From an uncultured Aquimarina sp. (lineage in GTDB: Bacteria; Bacteroidota; Bacteroidia; Flavobacteriales; Flavobacteriaceae), in NCBI RefSeq assembly GCF_947500065.1, contig NZ_CANMQT010000012.1, forward strand, positions 1-64,000: a stretch of 64,000 nt of DNA. Direction: 5' to 3'. Positions 26,911 to 35,749 of the stretch are shown here, one piece after another; position 1 is the stretch's first letter, and each line of letters opens with the position of its first letter. Below the pieces are notes generated by a model. It was not told where the DNA came from. It saw only the letters and a program-made list of their open reading frames with translations, and made no database searches. The position numbers and the translations under genes are program-made.

Positions 26911-27063
26911 GTTTTCGATTTTATGTACAGGACAAAGCTATGGATAGATTCAAGTATTTGTTACGCCATTTAGATGTCACCTATCTGTCATTTATTGTTT
27001 TTATTGGGGGTTTAGTCGTCATTTGAATGCTTAGAGAGAATTTTGAATGAATATGCAATAGTC

Positions 27064-27804
27064 TTATCTAAATAATTTATTTGAAATTATTTTGTGTTTA
27101 TGAAGAAAGTATTGAATAGATACCTTTATCACTCCAAGACCGTATACCACGCTTCGTTTAAAACTAATTGAGGAACTTTCTTCAACATATTTTGTTGGAC
27201 AGGTGATTTCTCCAATTTCATATCCTTTATTAAAAATTTGACAAATCATTTGATTATCAAAAACAAAATTATCTGAATTATGTGCTAATGAAACAGAGTT
27301 CAATACTTCTCTGGAGAAAGCTCGATATCCACTGTGGTATTCCGAGAGTTTTTGTCCAATGATAATGTTTTGAAGTAGTGTCAAAAATCGGTTGGCTATA
27401 TATTTATAAATTGGCATCCCGCCTTTAAGTGCTCCTTTTCCCAAAATTCGAGATCCCATGACAACAGGATATACATCATTAGCTATAAGGTAACACATAG
27501 AATGAATTAGTTTAGGGGTGTATTGATAATCTGGATGTAGCATGACTACAATATCGGTATTCAGGGATAATGCTTTTTTATAACATGACTTTTGATTACC
27601 CCCATATCCTTTATTTACTTTGTGTTCTACAATGTGTTTTATTCCCAATTCCTTAGCAACTTGTATTGTTTCATCGGTACTTTTGTCATCAACTAAAATG
27701 ATTTCATCCACGATATCAGTAGGAATCTCTTTAAAAGTATCGCGTAGCGTATAAGATGCATTATATGCAGGAAGAACAACAACAATTTTTTTATTGTGAA
27801 TCAT
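27064..27804 (-). CDS. family 2 glycosyltransferase (dolichyl-phosphate-mannose synthase-like)
   Basis: 246 residues. GT-A fold marks: VVVLPAYNASYTLRD (N-terminal), EIILVDDKSTDET (nucleotide-binding Asp), MLHPDYQYTP (DxD-like metal site), GMPIYKYIANRFLTLLQN and SGYRAFSREVL (acceptor region), and ITCPTKYVEESSSISF. A C-terminal hydrophobic stretch suggests membrane contact. Family members move a sugar from a nucleotide to polyprenyl phosphate or build surface glycans. It is divergent from a TMTC-like GT-C gene (117 bp). A decayed second copy of its 5' part lies at 30081-30264. Confidence 0.88.
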   Translation of the reverse strand: MIHNKKIVVVLPAYNASYTLRDTFKEIPTDIVDEIILVDDKSTDETIQVAKELGIKHIVEHKVNKGYGGNQKSCYKKALSLNTDIVVMLHPDYQYTPKLIHSMCYLIANDVYPVVMGSRILGKGALKGGMPIYKYIANRFLTLLQNIIIGQKLSEYHSGYRAFSREVLNSVSLAHNSDNFVFDNQMICQIFNKGYEIGEITCPTKYVEESSSISFKRSVVYGLGVIKVSIQYFLHKHKIISNKLFR

Positions 27805-27899
27805 ACAGTAAAGCCTAAGCCGAGTATATTTAGATATGATGATTAAGTTTTGCCATCCTAAAATAGGAAAAGAAAATGTTTATCTATTAAAAAGAAATG

Positions 27900-27907
27900 T
27901 ATTTTTG
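27900..27907 (+). promoter_or_regulatory. -7 element of TMTC-like gene 1 (TATTTTTG)
   Basis: Matches TAnnTTTG, 14 bp before the ATG at 27922. The same box and flanks recur at 30360-30367 before gene 2, as part of the duplicated segment. Confidence 0.5.
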
Positions 27908-27921
27908 AAAGAGATTCCTAA

Positions 27922-30027
27922 ATGAAACCAATGCAAAAGAAATCCTATATTTGGTTATCAGCCTGTCTGATTATCACTTTTCTTTTCTTAAGCCCTAATC
28001 TAGCTAATGATTTCCTTAACTGGGATGACCCTGCTTATGTAATACATAATCCACTGATCAAGGATTTATCTGTTCAAGGTATTAAAAACATTTTCACTAC
28101 AAAAGAAGTTGTAAGTACCTACGCACCCGTAGTATTATTATCATGGTCCATAGATTATGCTATATCAGGACTACATCCCTTTACATTTCATCTAATTAAT
28201 ATGATACTACACCTTATAGTAGTTATATTGGTTTTTTATCTTGCTTTTATCCTAAGTAAGAGAGTTGAGGTTGCTTTTATTACAGCTGTTTTATTTGGGA
28301 TTCACCCAATGCACGTGGAAACAGTAAGTTGGATTTCTGCGAGGAAAGATATCTTATATACATTGTTTTTTATTGGAGGGTTGATTATCTATTATTTTTA
28401 CACAGAAAAATCCGCTAAATACCCTAAATGGTATTATTTTATTGGATGTTTACTAGTGTACTTGCTATCTCTGTTGTCTAAGGGAACGGCGGTTATATTT
28501 CCATTAATATTGTTTCTGTTCGATTATCTGAAAAATAGAAAGGATATAAAGTTGTTGGTCTTGGAAAAACTACCCTTTCTGATATTAAGCGGAATTTTTC
28601 TATTTGTAGCAATTGATGCCCAAGCAAGTGGTGGAGCTATGGAAGATAGAAATTTTGTTTCTTTCTGGGACTCTCTTTTTGTTGGGTTTTATGGATATCT
28701 TACGTATTTAGTAAAATCTATAATCCCTTTCCATCTTAGTCCATACCACCCATATCCATATAACCTTGGAGAAAATATACCTTGGTATTTTTATGCCTCT
28801 GCTATTCCGGTACTCGCACTTTTTATGTATACAGTAGTTAAGGTTAAAACATATCGAATTTTAGCATTTGGAATTACTTTTTTCTTTATCACTTTAATTC
28901 CTGTAATTCAGGTGTTGCCTTTTGGTTCTGCAGTTACAGCAGATAGATATACATATCTACCCTATTTCGGATTGTTTTTTATTTTGGGTATTGGATTTGT
29001 TAGCTTGGTTGAAAAACAAGCAAACTGGAAAAAAGGAATAAAATTAATTTCATTAGGACTTCTATTGGTGCTAGGTGTAATTACATTTCAATATTCTAAA
29101 GTATTTAAAAATACAGAAACGTTATGGATACATGTAATTGACAAGTACCCAGAAAACTTTTTAGCATATATGAATATTACAAATCATAAAATTTCTCAGA
29201 AGAAGTTTGATGAGGCACTTATTTATGCCAACAAAGCGATCACGCTAAAACCCGAAAGTTATGCTTTATATTATAATCGAGGTTTTGTAAATGAAGTGAT
29301 GAAGAAAAATGAGCTTGCCATAAAAGATTATTCTAAGTCCATCAATATGTATCCTAAGTATTATTCAGCATATACTAATCGAGGTATTTTATATTTCAAA
29401 GACAAACAGTATAATCGAGCTATTCAAGATTTTGATAGTTCCATTGTAATTGAGCCTAAAAACCCGCAAGGGTATTTCAATAGAGCTATGGTGTTCCAAA
29501 AAACAGCGCAGTATGAAAAAGCGCTACAAGATATTAATAGTCTAATTTCTTTAAATTATAATCTACCCAAGTCACTATTGTCTCGCGGTAAGACCCTCGT
29601 AAATCTTGGAAGAAAAGATGAAGCTCTTATAGATTTTACAAAAGCCATAGAATTAAATCCTGAATATATTGAAGCTTATTTAAATCGTGGAAACTTGTAT
29701 ATCGAAAAAGGAAAGTTCAATGCAGCATTAAAAGATTTCGGTAGCATCTTGAAATTAGATTCGGGATACGTAGATGCATATATTAATCAAGGACTAATAC
29801 TAATGAATCTGGCTAGATATAAGGAAGCGTTAGAAAGCTTTAATAAATCGCAAAAGCTGGCTCCAAATAATCATTTAATATATTACAATAGAGGCATTTT
29901 ATATCAGATATCGGGTAATACAGATGCTGCATTGAGCGATTTTGATGAATGTATGAGAATAGCACCCGGTTTTATGCCTGTAAAAAAGGATAGAGAAAAA
30001 CTAATGAACATACGTAGAAAAAACTAA
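27922..30027 (+). CDS. TMTC/PMT-like GT-C membrane protein with TPR tail (copy 1)
   Basis: 701 residues. The first ~390 residues carry about ten membrane helices. The first outer loop has the acidic pair NWDDPAYV (Asp35-Asp36), as in PMT and TMTC protein O-mannosyltransferases. GIHPMHVETVSWISARKD (about 126-143) matches the HPxHxE...RxD loop of eukaryotic TMTC proteins. Residues about 410-700 are eight or so TPR units (ALYYNRGFVNEVMKKNELAIKDYSKSI). Inferred role: transfer of a lipid-linked sugar to a protein on the periplasmic side, with the TPRs presenting the substrate. The alternative is that it is a membrane TPR scaffold. Two paralogues follow (30393, 38055). Confidence 0.82.
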   Translation: MKPMQKKSYIWLSACLIITFLFLSPNLANDFLNWDDPAYVIHNPLIKDLSVQGIKNIFTTKEVVSTYAPVVLLSWSIDYAISGLHPFTFHLINMILHLIVVILVFYLAFILSKRVEVAFITAVLFGIHPMHVETVSWISARKDILYTLFFIGGLIIYYFYTEKSAKYPKWYYFIGCLLVYLLSLLSKGTAVIFPLILFLFDYLKNRKDIKLLVLEKLPFLILSGIFLFVAIDAQASGGAMEDRNFVSFWDSLFVGFYGYLTYLVKSIIPFHLSPYHPYPYNLGENIPWYFYASAIPVLALFMYTVVKVKTYRILAFGITFFFITLIPVIQVLPFGSAVTADRYTYLPYFGLFFILGIGFVSLVEKQANWKKGIKLISLGLLLVLGVITFQYSKVFKNTETLWIHVIDKYPENFLAYMNITNHKISQKKFDEALIYANKAITLKPESYALYYNRGFVNEVMKKNELAIKDYSKSINMYPKYYSAYTNRGILYFKDKQYNRAIQDFDSSIVIEPKNPQGYFNRAMVFQKTAQYEKALQDINSLISLNYNLPKSLLSRGKTLVNLGRKDEALIDFTKAIELNPEYIEAYLNRGNLYIEKGKFNAALKDFGSILKLDSGYVDAYINQGLILMNLARYKEALESFNKSQKLAPNNHLIYYNRGILYQISGNTDAALSDFDECMRIAPGFMPVKKDREKLMNIRRKN

Positions 30028-30031
30028 AAAA

Positions 30032-30080
30032 TTATTTAGTATTCCATTGATTCCAGATAGTTTTTCCAACCAATTGGTAT
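30032..30080 (-). pseudogene. remnant of an SGNH hydrolase gene (last 16 codons)
   Basis: Read on the minus strand the segment gives YQLVGKTIWNQWNTK-stop. The intact gene at 32638-33804 ends YQLVGETIWNEWNTK-stop, so this is a truncated copy of its 3' end. The match stops at about 30080, where the GT2 remnant begins. Confidence 0.85.
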
Positions 30081-30264
30081 TCTTTATTTGTTTTATGAGT
30101 TATAATGTGTTTTACTCCGAGATCCTTAGCCACTTGTATTGTTTTTATCATCAACTAAAATGATTTCTCTACGATATTAGCAGTAATCTCTTTAAGGTAT
30201 TACGTAGTCTAGAAGAGGCATTATATGCGGAGAGAACTATAATAATTTTTTTATTATGATTCAT
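30081..30264 (-). pseudogene. decayed 5' part of a GT2 glycosyltransferase gene
   Basis: The minus strand starts MNHNKKIIIVLSAYNASSRLRNTLK, parallel to MIHNKKIVVVLPAYNASYTLRDTFK of 27804-27064. After that it shifts frame at least twice: EITANIV, then EIILVDDK, then QVAKDLGVKHII appear in different frames. About 60 codons remain. The following 128 bp also match the GT2/TMTC1 divergent promoter region. Confidence 0.88.
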
Positions 30265-30392
30265 AAAGTAAAAGTGTGTCCTATGTATATCTATACATAA
30301 AGATTGCGTTTTACTATTCTAAAATTAGAAAAGAAAATGTCTATCTATTAAAAAGAAATGTATTTTTGAAGGTGTTTAATTCCTACCACATT

Positions 30393-32489
30393 ATGCAAAA
30401 GAAGCATTTTCTTTGGTTACTCATATCTTTAGGGCTAACATTTATATGCTTAAGCCCTAATCTAAGCAATAATTTTTTAGACTTTGATGATCCAGATTAT
30501 GTAATAAACAATCCTTTGATACGAGATTTCTCCTTTCAGGGAATTAAAAACATATTCAATACAGAAAGGGTTGTAGGAACGTATTCGCCAATAGTAATAG
30601 TGTTCTGGACTATAGATTATGCAATATCCGGTCTGAATCCAATAACATTTCATCTCACAAGTATATTAATGCATATGTTAGTGGTAGTATTGGTTTTTTA
30701 TTTGGCTTTTTTGTTAAGTAAACGAATCGAAGTCGCCTTTATAGCTTCTATCCTTTTTGGAATACACCCCATGCATGTAGGTGCGGTAAGTTGGATTTCT
30801 TCGTGTAAGGATATTATGTATACCTTATTTTTTATAGCTGGATTGATTGCGTATTATTTTTATGTCAATGAACTTACAAAATATCCGAGATGGTATTATT
30901 TTATCATATCTATATTGTTATACGTGTTATCTCTTTTCTCTAAAGGTACAGCAGTTACATTTCCTTTGATATTACTTTTGTTTGATTATCTGGCAGCAAG
31001 AAAAGATTATAAAAGGATTGTATTAGAAAAGATACCTTTTTTACTTTTAAGCGTTGTCTTTGTTATGGTAGCTATCCATGTTCAAAAGATAGCAGGTGCT
31101 ATGGAAGACAGAATTTTTGTTTCTTTTTGGGATTCGATCTCTGTAGGATTTTATGGATATTTCACTTATTTGATTAAGTCCATAGTACCGTTTCATTTAT
31201 CCTCGTATCATCCGTATCCGAATGTTATAGGAACGACAAACCCTTGGTATTTTTATGCTTCTGCGATTCCTGTGTTGTTACTTTTTATTGGTACCGTTAT
31301 AAATGCAAAGAAATATCGTTTGTTTGTGTTTGGAGTTGCCTTTTTCTTTATCACATTAATTCCGGTAATACAAGTGATGCCGTTTGGGTCAGCGGTCACA
31401 GCAGATCGGTATACTTATTTGCCATATTTTGGATTATTTTTCTTATTTGGGCTCGGGATTATAACACTATTGGATCGTGTCGGTAGATATAGGAATTGGG
31501 TCTATATAATAGGTGCGAGTTATTTTCTACTACTAGGTGTGGTAAGTTTTGGATATGCAAAAATATTTAAAAACAGTGAGACATTTTGGTCTCGTGTAAT
31601 AAAGGTATATCCGGATGATTTTCTGGGATATATGAACAGAGGGAGTTATCGAGTGCAGCAAGGGCACTATATAAAAGCACTAGAAGATCTAAATCATGGA
31701 ATGACCTTAAATAATACCTATTATTGGCTTCCATATAACAGAGCATTGGCATATAATGGCTTAGGGAAATATGAAGATGCCTTAATGGATTACAACAAAT
31801 CTATAGCATTAGATCCCAAGTATACTTCTAGTTTTCTGAATAGAGGGATTATTTATAATCGTAAGGGAGATTTTGATAAAGCGATTGCCGATTTTAGTCA
31901 AGTTATTCGATTAGACTCTAAGGCATATAAGGCGTATTATAACAGAGCATTGAGCAATAAAAAGAAAGGCGCCTATCCTACTGCCATAGAGGATTTGTCT
32001 ATCATGATTTCTTTGGGACAATTGGTTTCTGAAGGATTGGTTAGTAGAGGAGAAGTTTATACTTTAATTGGACAAAAAGAACAAGCATTTGCAGATTTTG
32101 ATCAAGCGATTAGGTTAGATCCTAATATGGCAAAAGTATATACTAAAAGAGGAACGTTGTATTTTGATATCGGTAAATATGCTGCTGCTGAAAAAGATTT
32201 TAGACAAGCAATCCGATTAGACCAAAATCAGCTCAATGCGTATATTAATTTAGGGGTTATTTTGATGAATCAATCAAGGTTTAAGGAGGGGTTACAAAGC
32301 TTTAATGCAGCGCAGAAATTAGCGCCTAATGATTACCTGATTTATTATAACCGAGGATTGTTGTTACAGCTTTCTGGAAATTATAATGCTGCAATAACAG
32401 ATTTTAATGAATGCTTACAACTGAAACCAGATTTTATGTCTGCCATACGGGATCGAGAAAAAATACAACAGGTCTTAGACACAAAGTAA
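30393..32489 (+). CDS. TMTC/PMT-like GT-C membrane protein with TPR tail (copy 2, altered loop)
   Basis: 698 residues from the ATG at 30393. An earlier in-frame ATG (30276) lies upstream of the -7 box TATTTTTG (30360-30367) and inside duplicated promoter DNA, so it is rejected. Alignment by eye to copy 1 is strong throughout (DFDDPDYVINNPLIRD, FFFITLIPVIQVMPFGSAVTADRYTYLPYFGLFF). The acidic pair Asp32-Asp33 is kept. The second loop reads HPMHVGAVSWISSCKD, so the Glu and Arg of copies 1 and 3 are replaced by Gly130 and Cys138. The TPR part (about 395-690) is intact. It may be inactive or changed in specificity. Confidence 0.82.
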   Translation: MQKKHFLWLLISLGLTFICLSPNLSNNFLDFDDPDYVINNPLIRDFSFQGIKNIFNTERVVGTYSPIVIVFWTIDYAISGLNPITFHLTSILMHMLVVVLVFYLAFLLSKRIEVAFIASILFGIHPMHVGAVSWISSCKDIMYTLFFIAGLIAYYFYVNELTKYPRWYYFIISILLYVLSLFSKGTAVTFPLILLLFDYLAARKDYKRIVLEKIPFLLLSVVFVMVAIHVQKIAGAMEDRIFVSFWDSISVGFYGYFTYLIKSIVPFHLSSYHPYPNVIGTTNPWYFYASAIPVLLLFIGTVINAKKYRLFVFGVAFFFITLIPVIQVMPFGSAVTADRYTYLPYFGLFFLFGLGIITLLDRVGRYRNWVYIIGASYFLLLGVVSFGYAKIFKNSETFWSRVIKVYPDDFLGYMNRGSYRVQQGHYIKALEDLNHGMTLNNTYYWLPYNRALAYNGLGKYEDALMDYNKSIALDPKYTSSFLNRGIIYNRKGDFDKAIADFSQVIRLDSKAYKAYYNRALSNKKKGAYPTAIEDLSIMISLGQLVSEGLVSRGEVYTLIGQKEQAFADFDQAIRLDPNMAKVYTKRGTLYFDIGKYAAAEKDFRQAIRLDQNQLNAYINLGVILMNQSRFKEGLQSFNAAQKLAPNDYLIYYNRGLLLQLSGNYNAAITDFNECLQLKPDFMSAIRDREKIQQVLDTK

Positions 32490-32637
32490 TACTATTTATA
32501 CGTTGAATATAATACAATAAAACACCCCTTTTTTGTTCTCGTTTCAGGATAAAAAGAAATCGTAACGCTGTTATGCTTGATTTTTTTATCTAATTCAAAA
32601 TCTAAATGATACAAGATGATGTAATGATTCAATCAAG

Positions 32638-33804
32638 TTATTTAGTATTCCATTCGTTCCATATAGTTTCACCAACCAATTGATATCCCTTAGCACGCAT
32701 ATGCTGGTCATAATTCCAGTAGAGATGTTCTCCATTTACCTCTCTTTCTTTAATGGTTTTCGTTACATCAATATAGGGTACTTCTAAAGCAGCACATTGT
32801 TTTTTTAAGAATTCTTGATGTCTTTGATATGCTGGTCCAGTAAGACTAATAGTATCAGGACATTCATTAAGGCAATACTGCTTTTCGAATTGTAGATAAT
32901 AATCCGTAACCTGATTACGACTAGGGATATATACCACTACGGGCTTAACATTATTTTGACTACATACATACTTAAAAAAACCAATGGTTTCTCCTATAGC
33001 CGGAGAAGATTTTAAAAACTTCTCTTCTTTGTAAAGCGCGTTTCCCAAAAAAGGATTAAAAGTAGATTCCTTCATGTGTTCTGCTAATATAGGGGTCACG
33101 TCATATTTTAAGCTGTCTTCAAGACGAGACCACGGATTTGTTTTATTCGGAACTGGGGGAATATATGGTAGACCATTTTTTATCCACCTAAAACGCAGTG
33201 ACCCATATTTTTTTGTTTGATTAATGATCTCGATTAATCTGGGGATGTAAGGATTGAAATATTCTGGTTCTAGAAAGTAATCAGGTATTTTAGGAGTTTT
33301 TTTACCAAGGTCATTGGCATAGATGCATAAAAATGCTACATCAGGTTTATAAGTTGGGATCATATCTGCGGTTAATTGTAAATAAGAATCGAGTCCACAT
33401 CCTAGCAATCCACCATTTAATGTTTGATATGTTCCTTTACCGGCAAGCTCAAAAGCTTTCGGAATAGTTTCTTCCTGCCCAGCCATCACTCCCTCGATAA
33501 AACTATCACCAATAAAAAGCGCGCGCTTTTTGTCTCTAGGCTTTTTAACAAACCATTCGTCATCCCTAAACCCATAAAGATTCATTTTATGTTCAAATAC
33601 TGCAGTAGTATCAGGAAACGATCTCCATTCCCAGGTTTGATCTCTGGAGTGTTTTGAGCCACTACCATCAAAATACAACTTCATAAAGTTGACCCGATCA
33701 AAATTTTGTATCTCGCGGGTAGGAAAGAAATACCTGAATACCATTTCCTGAAAAATGAATACACCAATCAGGTATAGGAATATATGTATAGTTTTTTTAG
33801 ACAT
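32638..33804 (-). CDS. SGNH/GDSL-type hydrolase, membrane-anchored
   Basis: 388 residues. An N-terminal membrane anchor (IHIFLYLIGVFIFQEMVFRYFF, about 6-27) is followed by a periplasmic domain. Block I is ALFIGDSFIEGVMAG with the nucleophile Ser (about 99). Gly and Asn of blocks II/III lie in LNGGLLGCGLDSY and CIYANDLG. The catalytic Asp-His pair is in NYDQHMRAKGYQL near the C-terminus. Families of this kind add or remove acyl (often acetyl) groups on glycans. Set in a glycosylation locus, a sugar O-acetyl esterase or transferase is plausible (inference). A 3' remnant of a second copy is at 30032-30080. Confidence 0.82.
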   Translation of the reverse strand: MSKKTIHIFLYLIGVFIFQEMVFRYFFPTREIQNFDRVNFMKLYFDGSGSKHSRDQTWEWRSFPDTTAVFEHKMNLYGFRDDEWFVKKPRDKKRALFIGDSFIEGVMAGQEETIPKAFELAGKGTYQTLNGGLLGCGLDSYLQLTADMIPTYKPDVAFLCIYANDLGKKTPKIPDYFLEPEYFNPYIPRLIEIINQTKKYGSLRFRWIKNGLPYIPPVPNKTNPWSRLEDSLKYDVTPILAEHMKESTFNPFLGNALYKEEKFLKSSPAIGETIGFFKYVCSQNNVKPVVVYIPSRNQVTDYYLQFEKQYCLNECPDTISLTGPAYQRHQEFLKKQCAALEVPYIDVTKTIKEREVNGEHLYWNYDQHMRAKGYQLVGETIWNEWNTK

Positions 33805-33831
33805 TGTACTAATCTTCTAGTTAATCTACAA

Positions 33832-35745
33832 TCACTTAAAAAATTGTTCAGCAAATTCAATAGCATTTTCGGCAACTTTTTTACCCATTTTTCTTCCCTC
33901 TATATCATCGGCAGGAGGATGGATACCTCCCCATACTCTGGATAAACATGTTTCTATTGCAGCATCATAGTAGGTACCCCATTGTAACGTAACTTCTTCT
34001 GAAGGACCATTTTCAAAAAGAAGGAACTCATTCTTCTTTGCTGTAAAAGTTTCTAACCCATTCGGAAAATAAGGAGATCCTGTCATATAATCTAAAAGTA
34101 TCGCTCCTGTAGTAGAAAAAGTAGAATGGCCTGATGTATATCCAGCAAATGGAGGAGTTGGAAAACTATATCTTTGGTAGGGCCACCAGTTTTCTGCTAA
34201 AATCCATCCACTTCCTGCAGCATCAGTAATTGGGTCTTTGATCGCATCAGGTCCTTTCCAAGAGTATACCTTTACTTTATTTAGGTGTTCTTTGTTAGTG
34301 CCTACTAATGGATCATTTTCTTTTACTAGTGCTACGCTACCTTTTTTTAACTTTAACCCAGAAGAATTGTAATTTGGTAATTCTGGATTGGAGGATTGCC
34401 CTAATTTTCCCAGATATCTAATTGCTGAAATAGGACGAACATAGTCATAATACGACTTTACACTCCAACAGGCAATCCCAGCATCGTGCAAAGCTCCAGT
34501 CATTAAAAAATAGCTTTTAATATCCCATTCTAATTGAGATAAAGATGAATCTTTTCCGTTCCACTTTCTTTCAAAGTCTGGATTATATGATATTTTATTT
34601 AAAAATTGTAGCCAATGACCAGGAGGAGAAGTAGTATTAGGACCATCTACCCAAAACTCTGCAATGACTCTGCAATAATCGCCTTGTTTTACCATGTTTT
34701 TAGGATATCTTTTTTTGGTAAAAGGGTTTTTTACTGCTTTCTTTCGATGGTTGTTTTTGATATTAGCATAATACTGTTGGTATGCTTCAAAAGTAGAAGG
34801 AAGATGATCATCCATACTGGTAATTCCTCTTGGTGACACATCCCAAATTTCAGGATTTTTTGGATCTAAATAACCAGACATGTTCTGCACCAATTGGAAT
34901 CCCCAGCGATATCTTTCTGTGCTCATAGAATCCTCTACATCGAATAAGGGTGGTGAACCCGGATCAAAATGAAGATTGTTTTCTGACGGTGGTAACGCAA
35001 ATGGGAAAACTTCTCCCCAATAAGAGGTCAGAAACTGTGTGTTCCCAGGAATCAGAAGATAATTCCAGTCTTTCAGAGTTTTGTCATACCCTTTTGAATC
35101 AATATAGTGTTCAATATCAATAGGCTGCCAGCGATTGGGGTTGTTTAATCCTTTTGTGCCAGCTATTTCAGGTCTTAGGTTCTGATTAGCACCAGTATAA
35201 TCTTCTGATTCATGACGGTCATCTTCTCTAGAATTATCATTAGCTCCTAATTCGATGATATAATTTGCTATATAGTTGCCTAACGCTTCCGGAGATCCCT
35301 TTTGATAATCATCCTTTCTATAACTTATGGAGTATCCTAAACTATCCAATTGGCTAGTTAAGTAATCAATCGTTCGTCCTTTACTACCATATTCATTATA
35401 TCGTCCGTATATGACACCATAAGCAGCGTACATAACAGCAATATTTCTTAGACTGTCGATATTCTTAGAAACTTTCTTAAAATCAGGATCAAAAGGGAGT
35501 TCGAATCCATGATATTTCTTTCCTAAAAAATAAGTTGATTGGCTCGGATCATAAGCTGCCCAAGCATCATGCATAGCGGCAGAAGTGTGAAAAAAATTAC
35601 GTGCTTGTACAGTGGGGCCTTGTCCGTCTTCGACTACCATTCCCAGCATGAGATCTATCATTTTTCTGGCTGTGCTTCGTTCTTGTTGTGCATGGACAGA
35701 ATGAAATAAAAAAAATAGTATAAGGAGCGATAACTTATGAGTCAT
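33832..35745 (-). CDS. vanadium-dependent haloperoxidase / PAP2-type acid phosphatase family protein
   Basis: 637 residues from the ATG at 35745; the frame extends six codons further only to a TTG. Signal peptide LSLLILFFLFHSVHAQ. The vanadate/phosphate site is complete: KSYYDYVRP (K-x6-RP), TSGHSTFS (usual PSGH), and SRVWGGIHPPADD (SR-x5-H). The N-terminal ARNFFHTSAAMHDAWAAYD helix is typical of the bacterial haloperoxidase branch. Either a haloperoxidase or a lipid/sugar phosphatase is possible. The locus next door needs a phosphatase for lipid-linked phosphoribose, so the second option deserves weight (inference). It begins 5 bp after the stop of the gene upstream. Confidence 0.85.
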   Translation of the reverse strand: MTHKLSLLILFFLFHSVHAQQERSTARKMIDLMLGMVVEDGQGPTVQARNFFHTSAAMHDAWAAYDPSQSTYFLGKKYHGFELPFDPDFKKVSKNIDSLRNIAVMYAAYGVIYGRYNEYGSKGRTIDYLTSQLDSLGYSISYRKDDYQKGSPEALGNYIANYIIELGANDNSREDDRHESEDYTGANQNLRPEIAGTKGLNNPNRWQPIDIEHYIDSKGYDKTLKDWNYLLIPGNTQFLTSYWGEVFPFALPPSENNLHFDPGSPPLFDVEDSMSTERYRWGFQLVQNMSGYLDPKNPEIWDVSPRGITSMDDHLPSTFEAYQQYYANIKNNHRKKAVKNPFTKKRYPKNMVKQGDYCRVIAEFWVDGPNTTSPPGHWLQFLNKISYNPDFERKWNGKDSSLSQLEWDIKSYFLMTGALHDAGIACWSVKSYYDYVRPISAIRYLGKLGQSSNPELPNYNSSGLKLKKGSVALVKENDPLVGTNKEHLNKVKVYSWKGPDAIKDPITDAAGSGWILAENWWPYQRYSFPTPPFAGYTSGHSTFSTTGAILLDYMTGSPYFPNGLETFTAKKNEFLLFENGPSEEVTLQWGTYYDAAIETCLSRVWGGIHPPADDIEGRKMGKKVAENAIEFAEQFFK

Positions 35746-35749
35746 TGAC

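Noticed and set aside
30276..30392. In-frame ATG 117 bp upstream of TMTC-like copy 2
   Set aside because: It lies upstream of the -7 box inside duplicated promoter DNA; copy 1 starts at the equivalent of 30393.
33832..35745. Reading the PAP2-type gene as the operon's lipid-phosphate phosphatase outright
   Set aside because: It is on the other strand, away from the operon, and its N-terminal helices match the haloperoxidase branch; kept only as an alternative.
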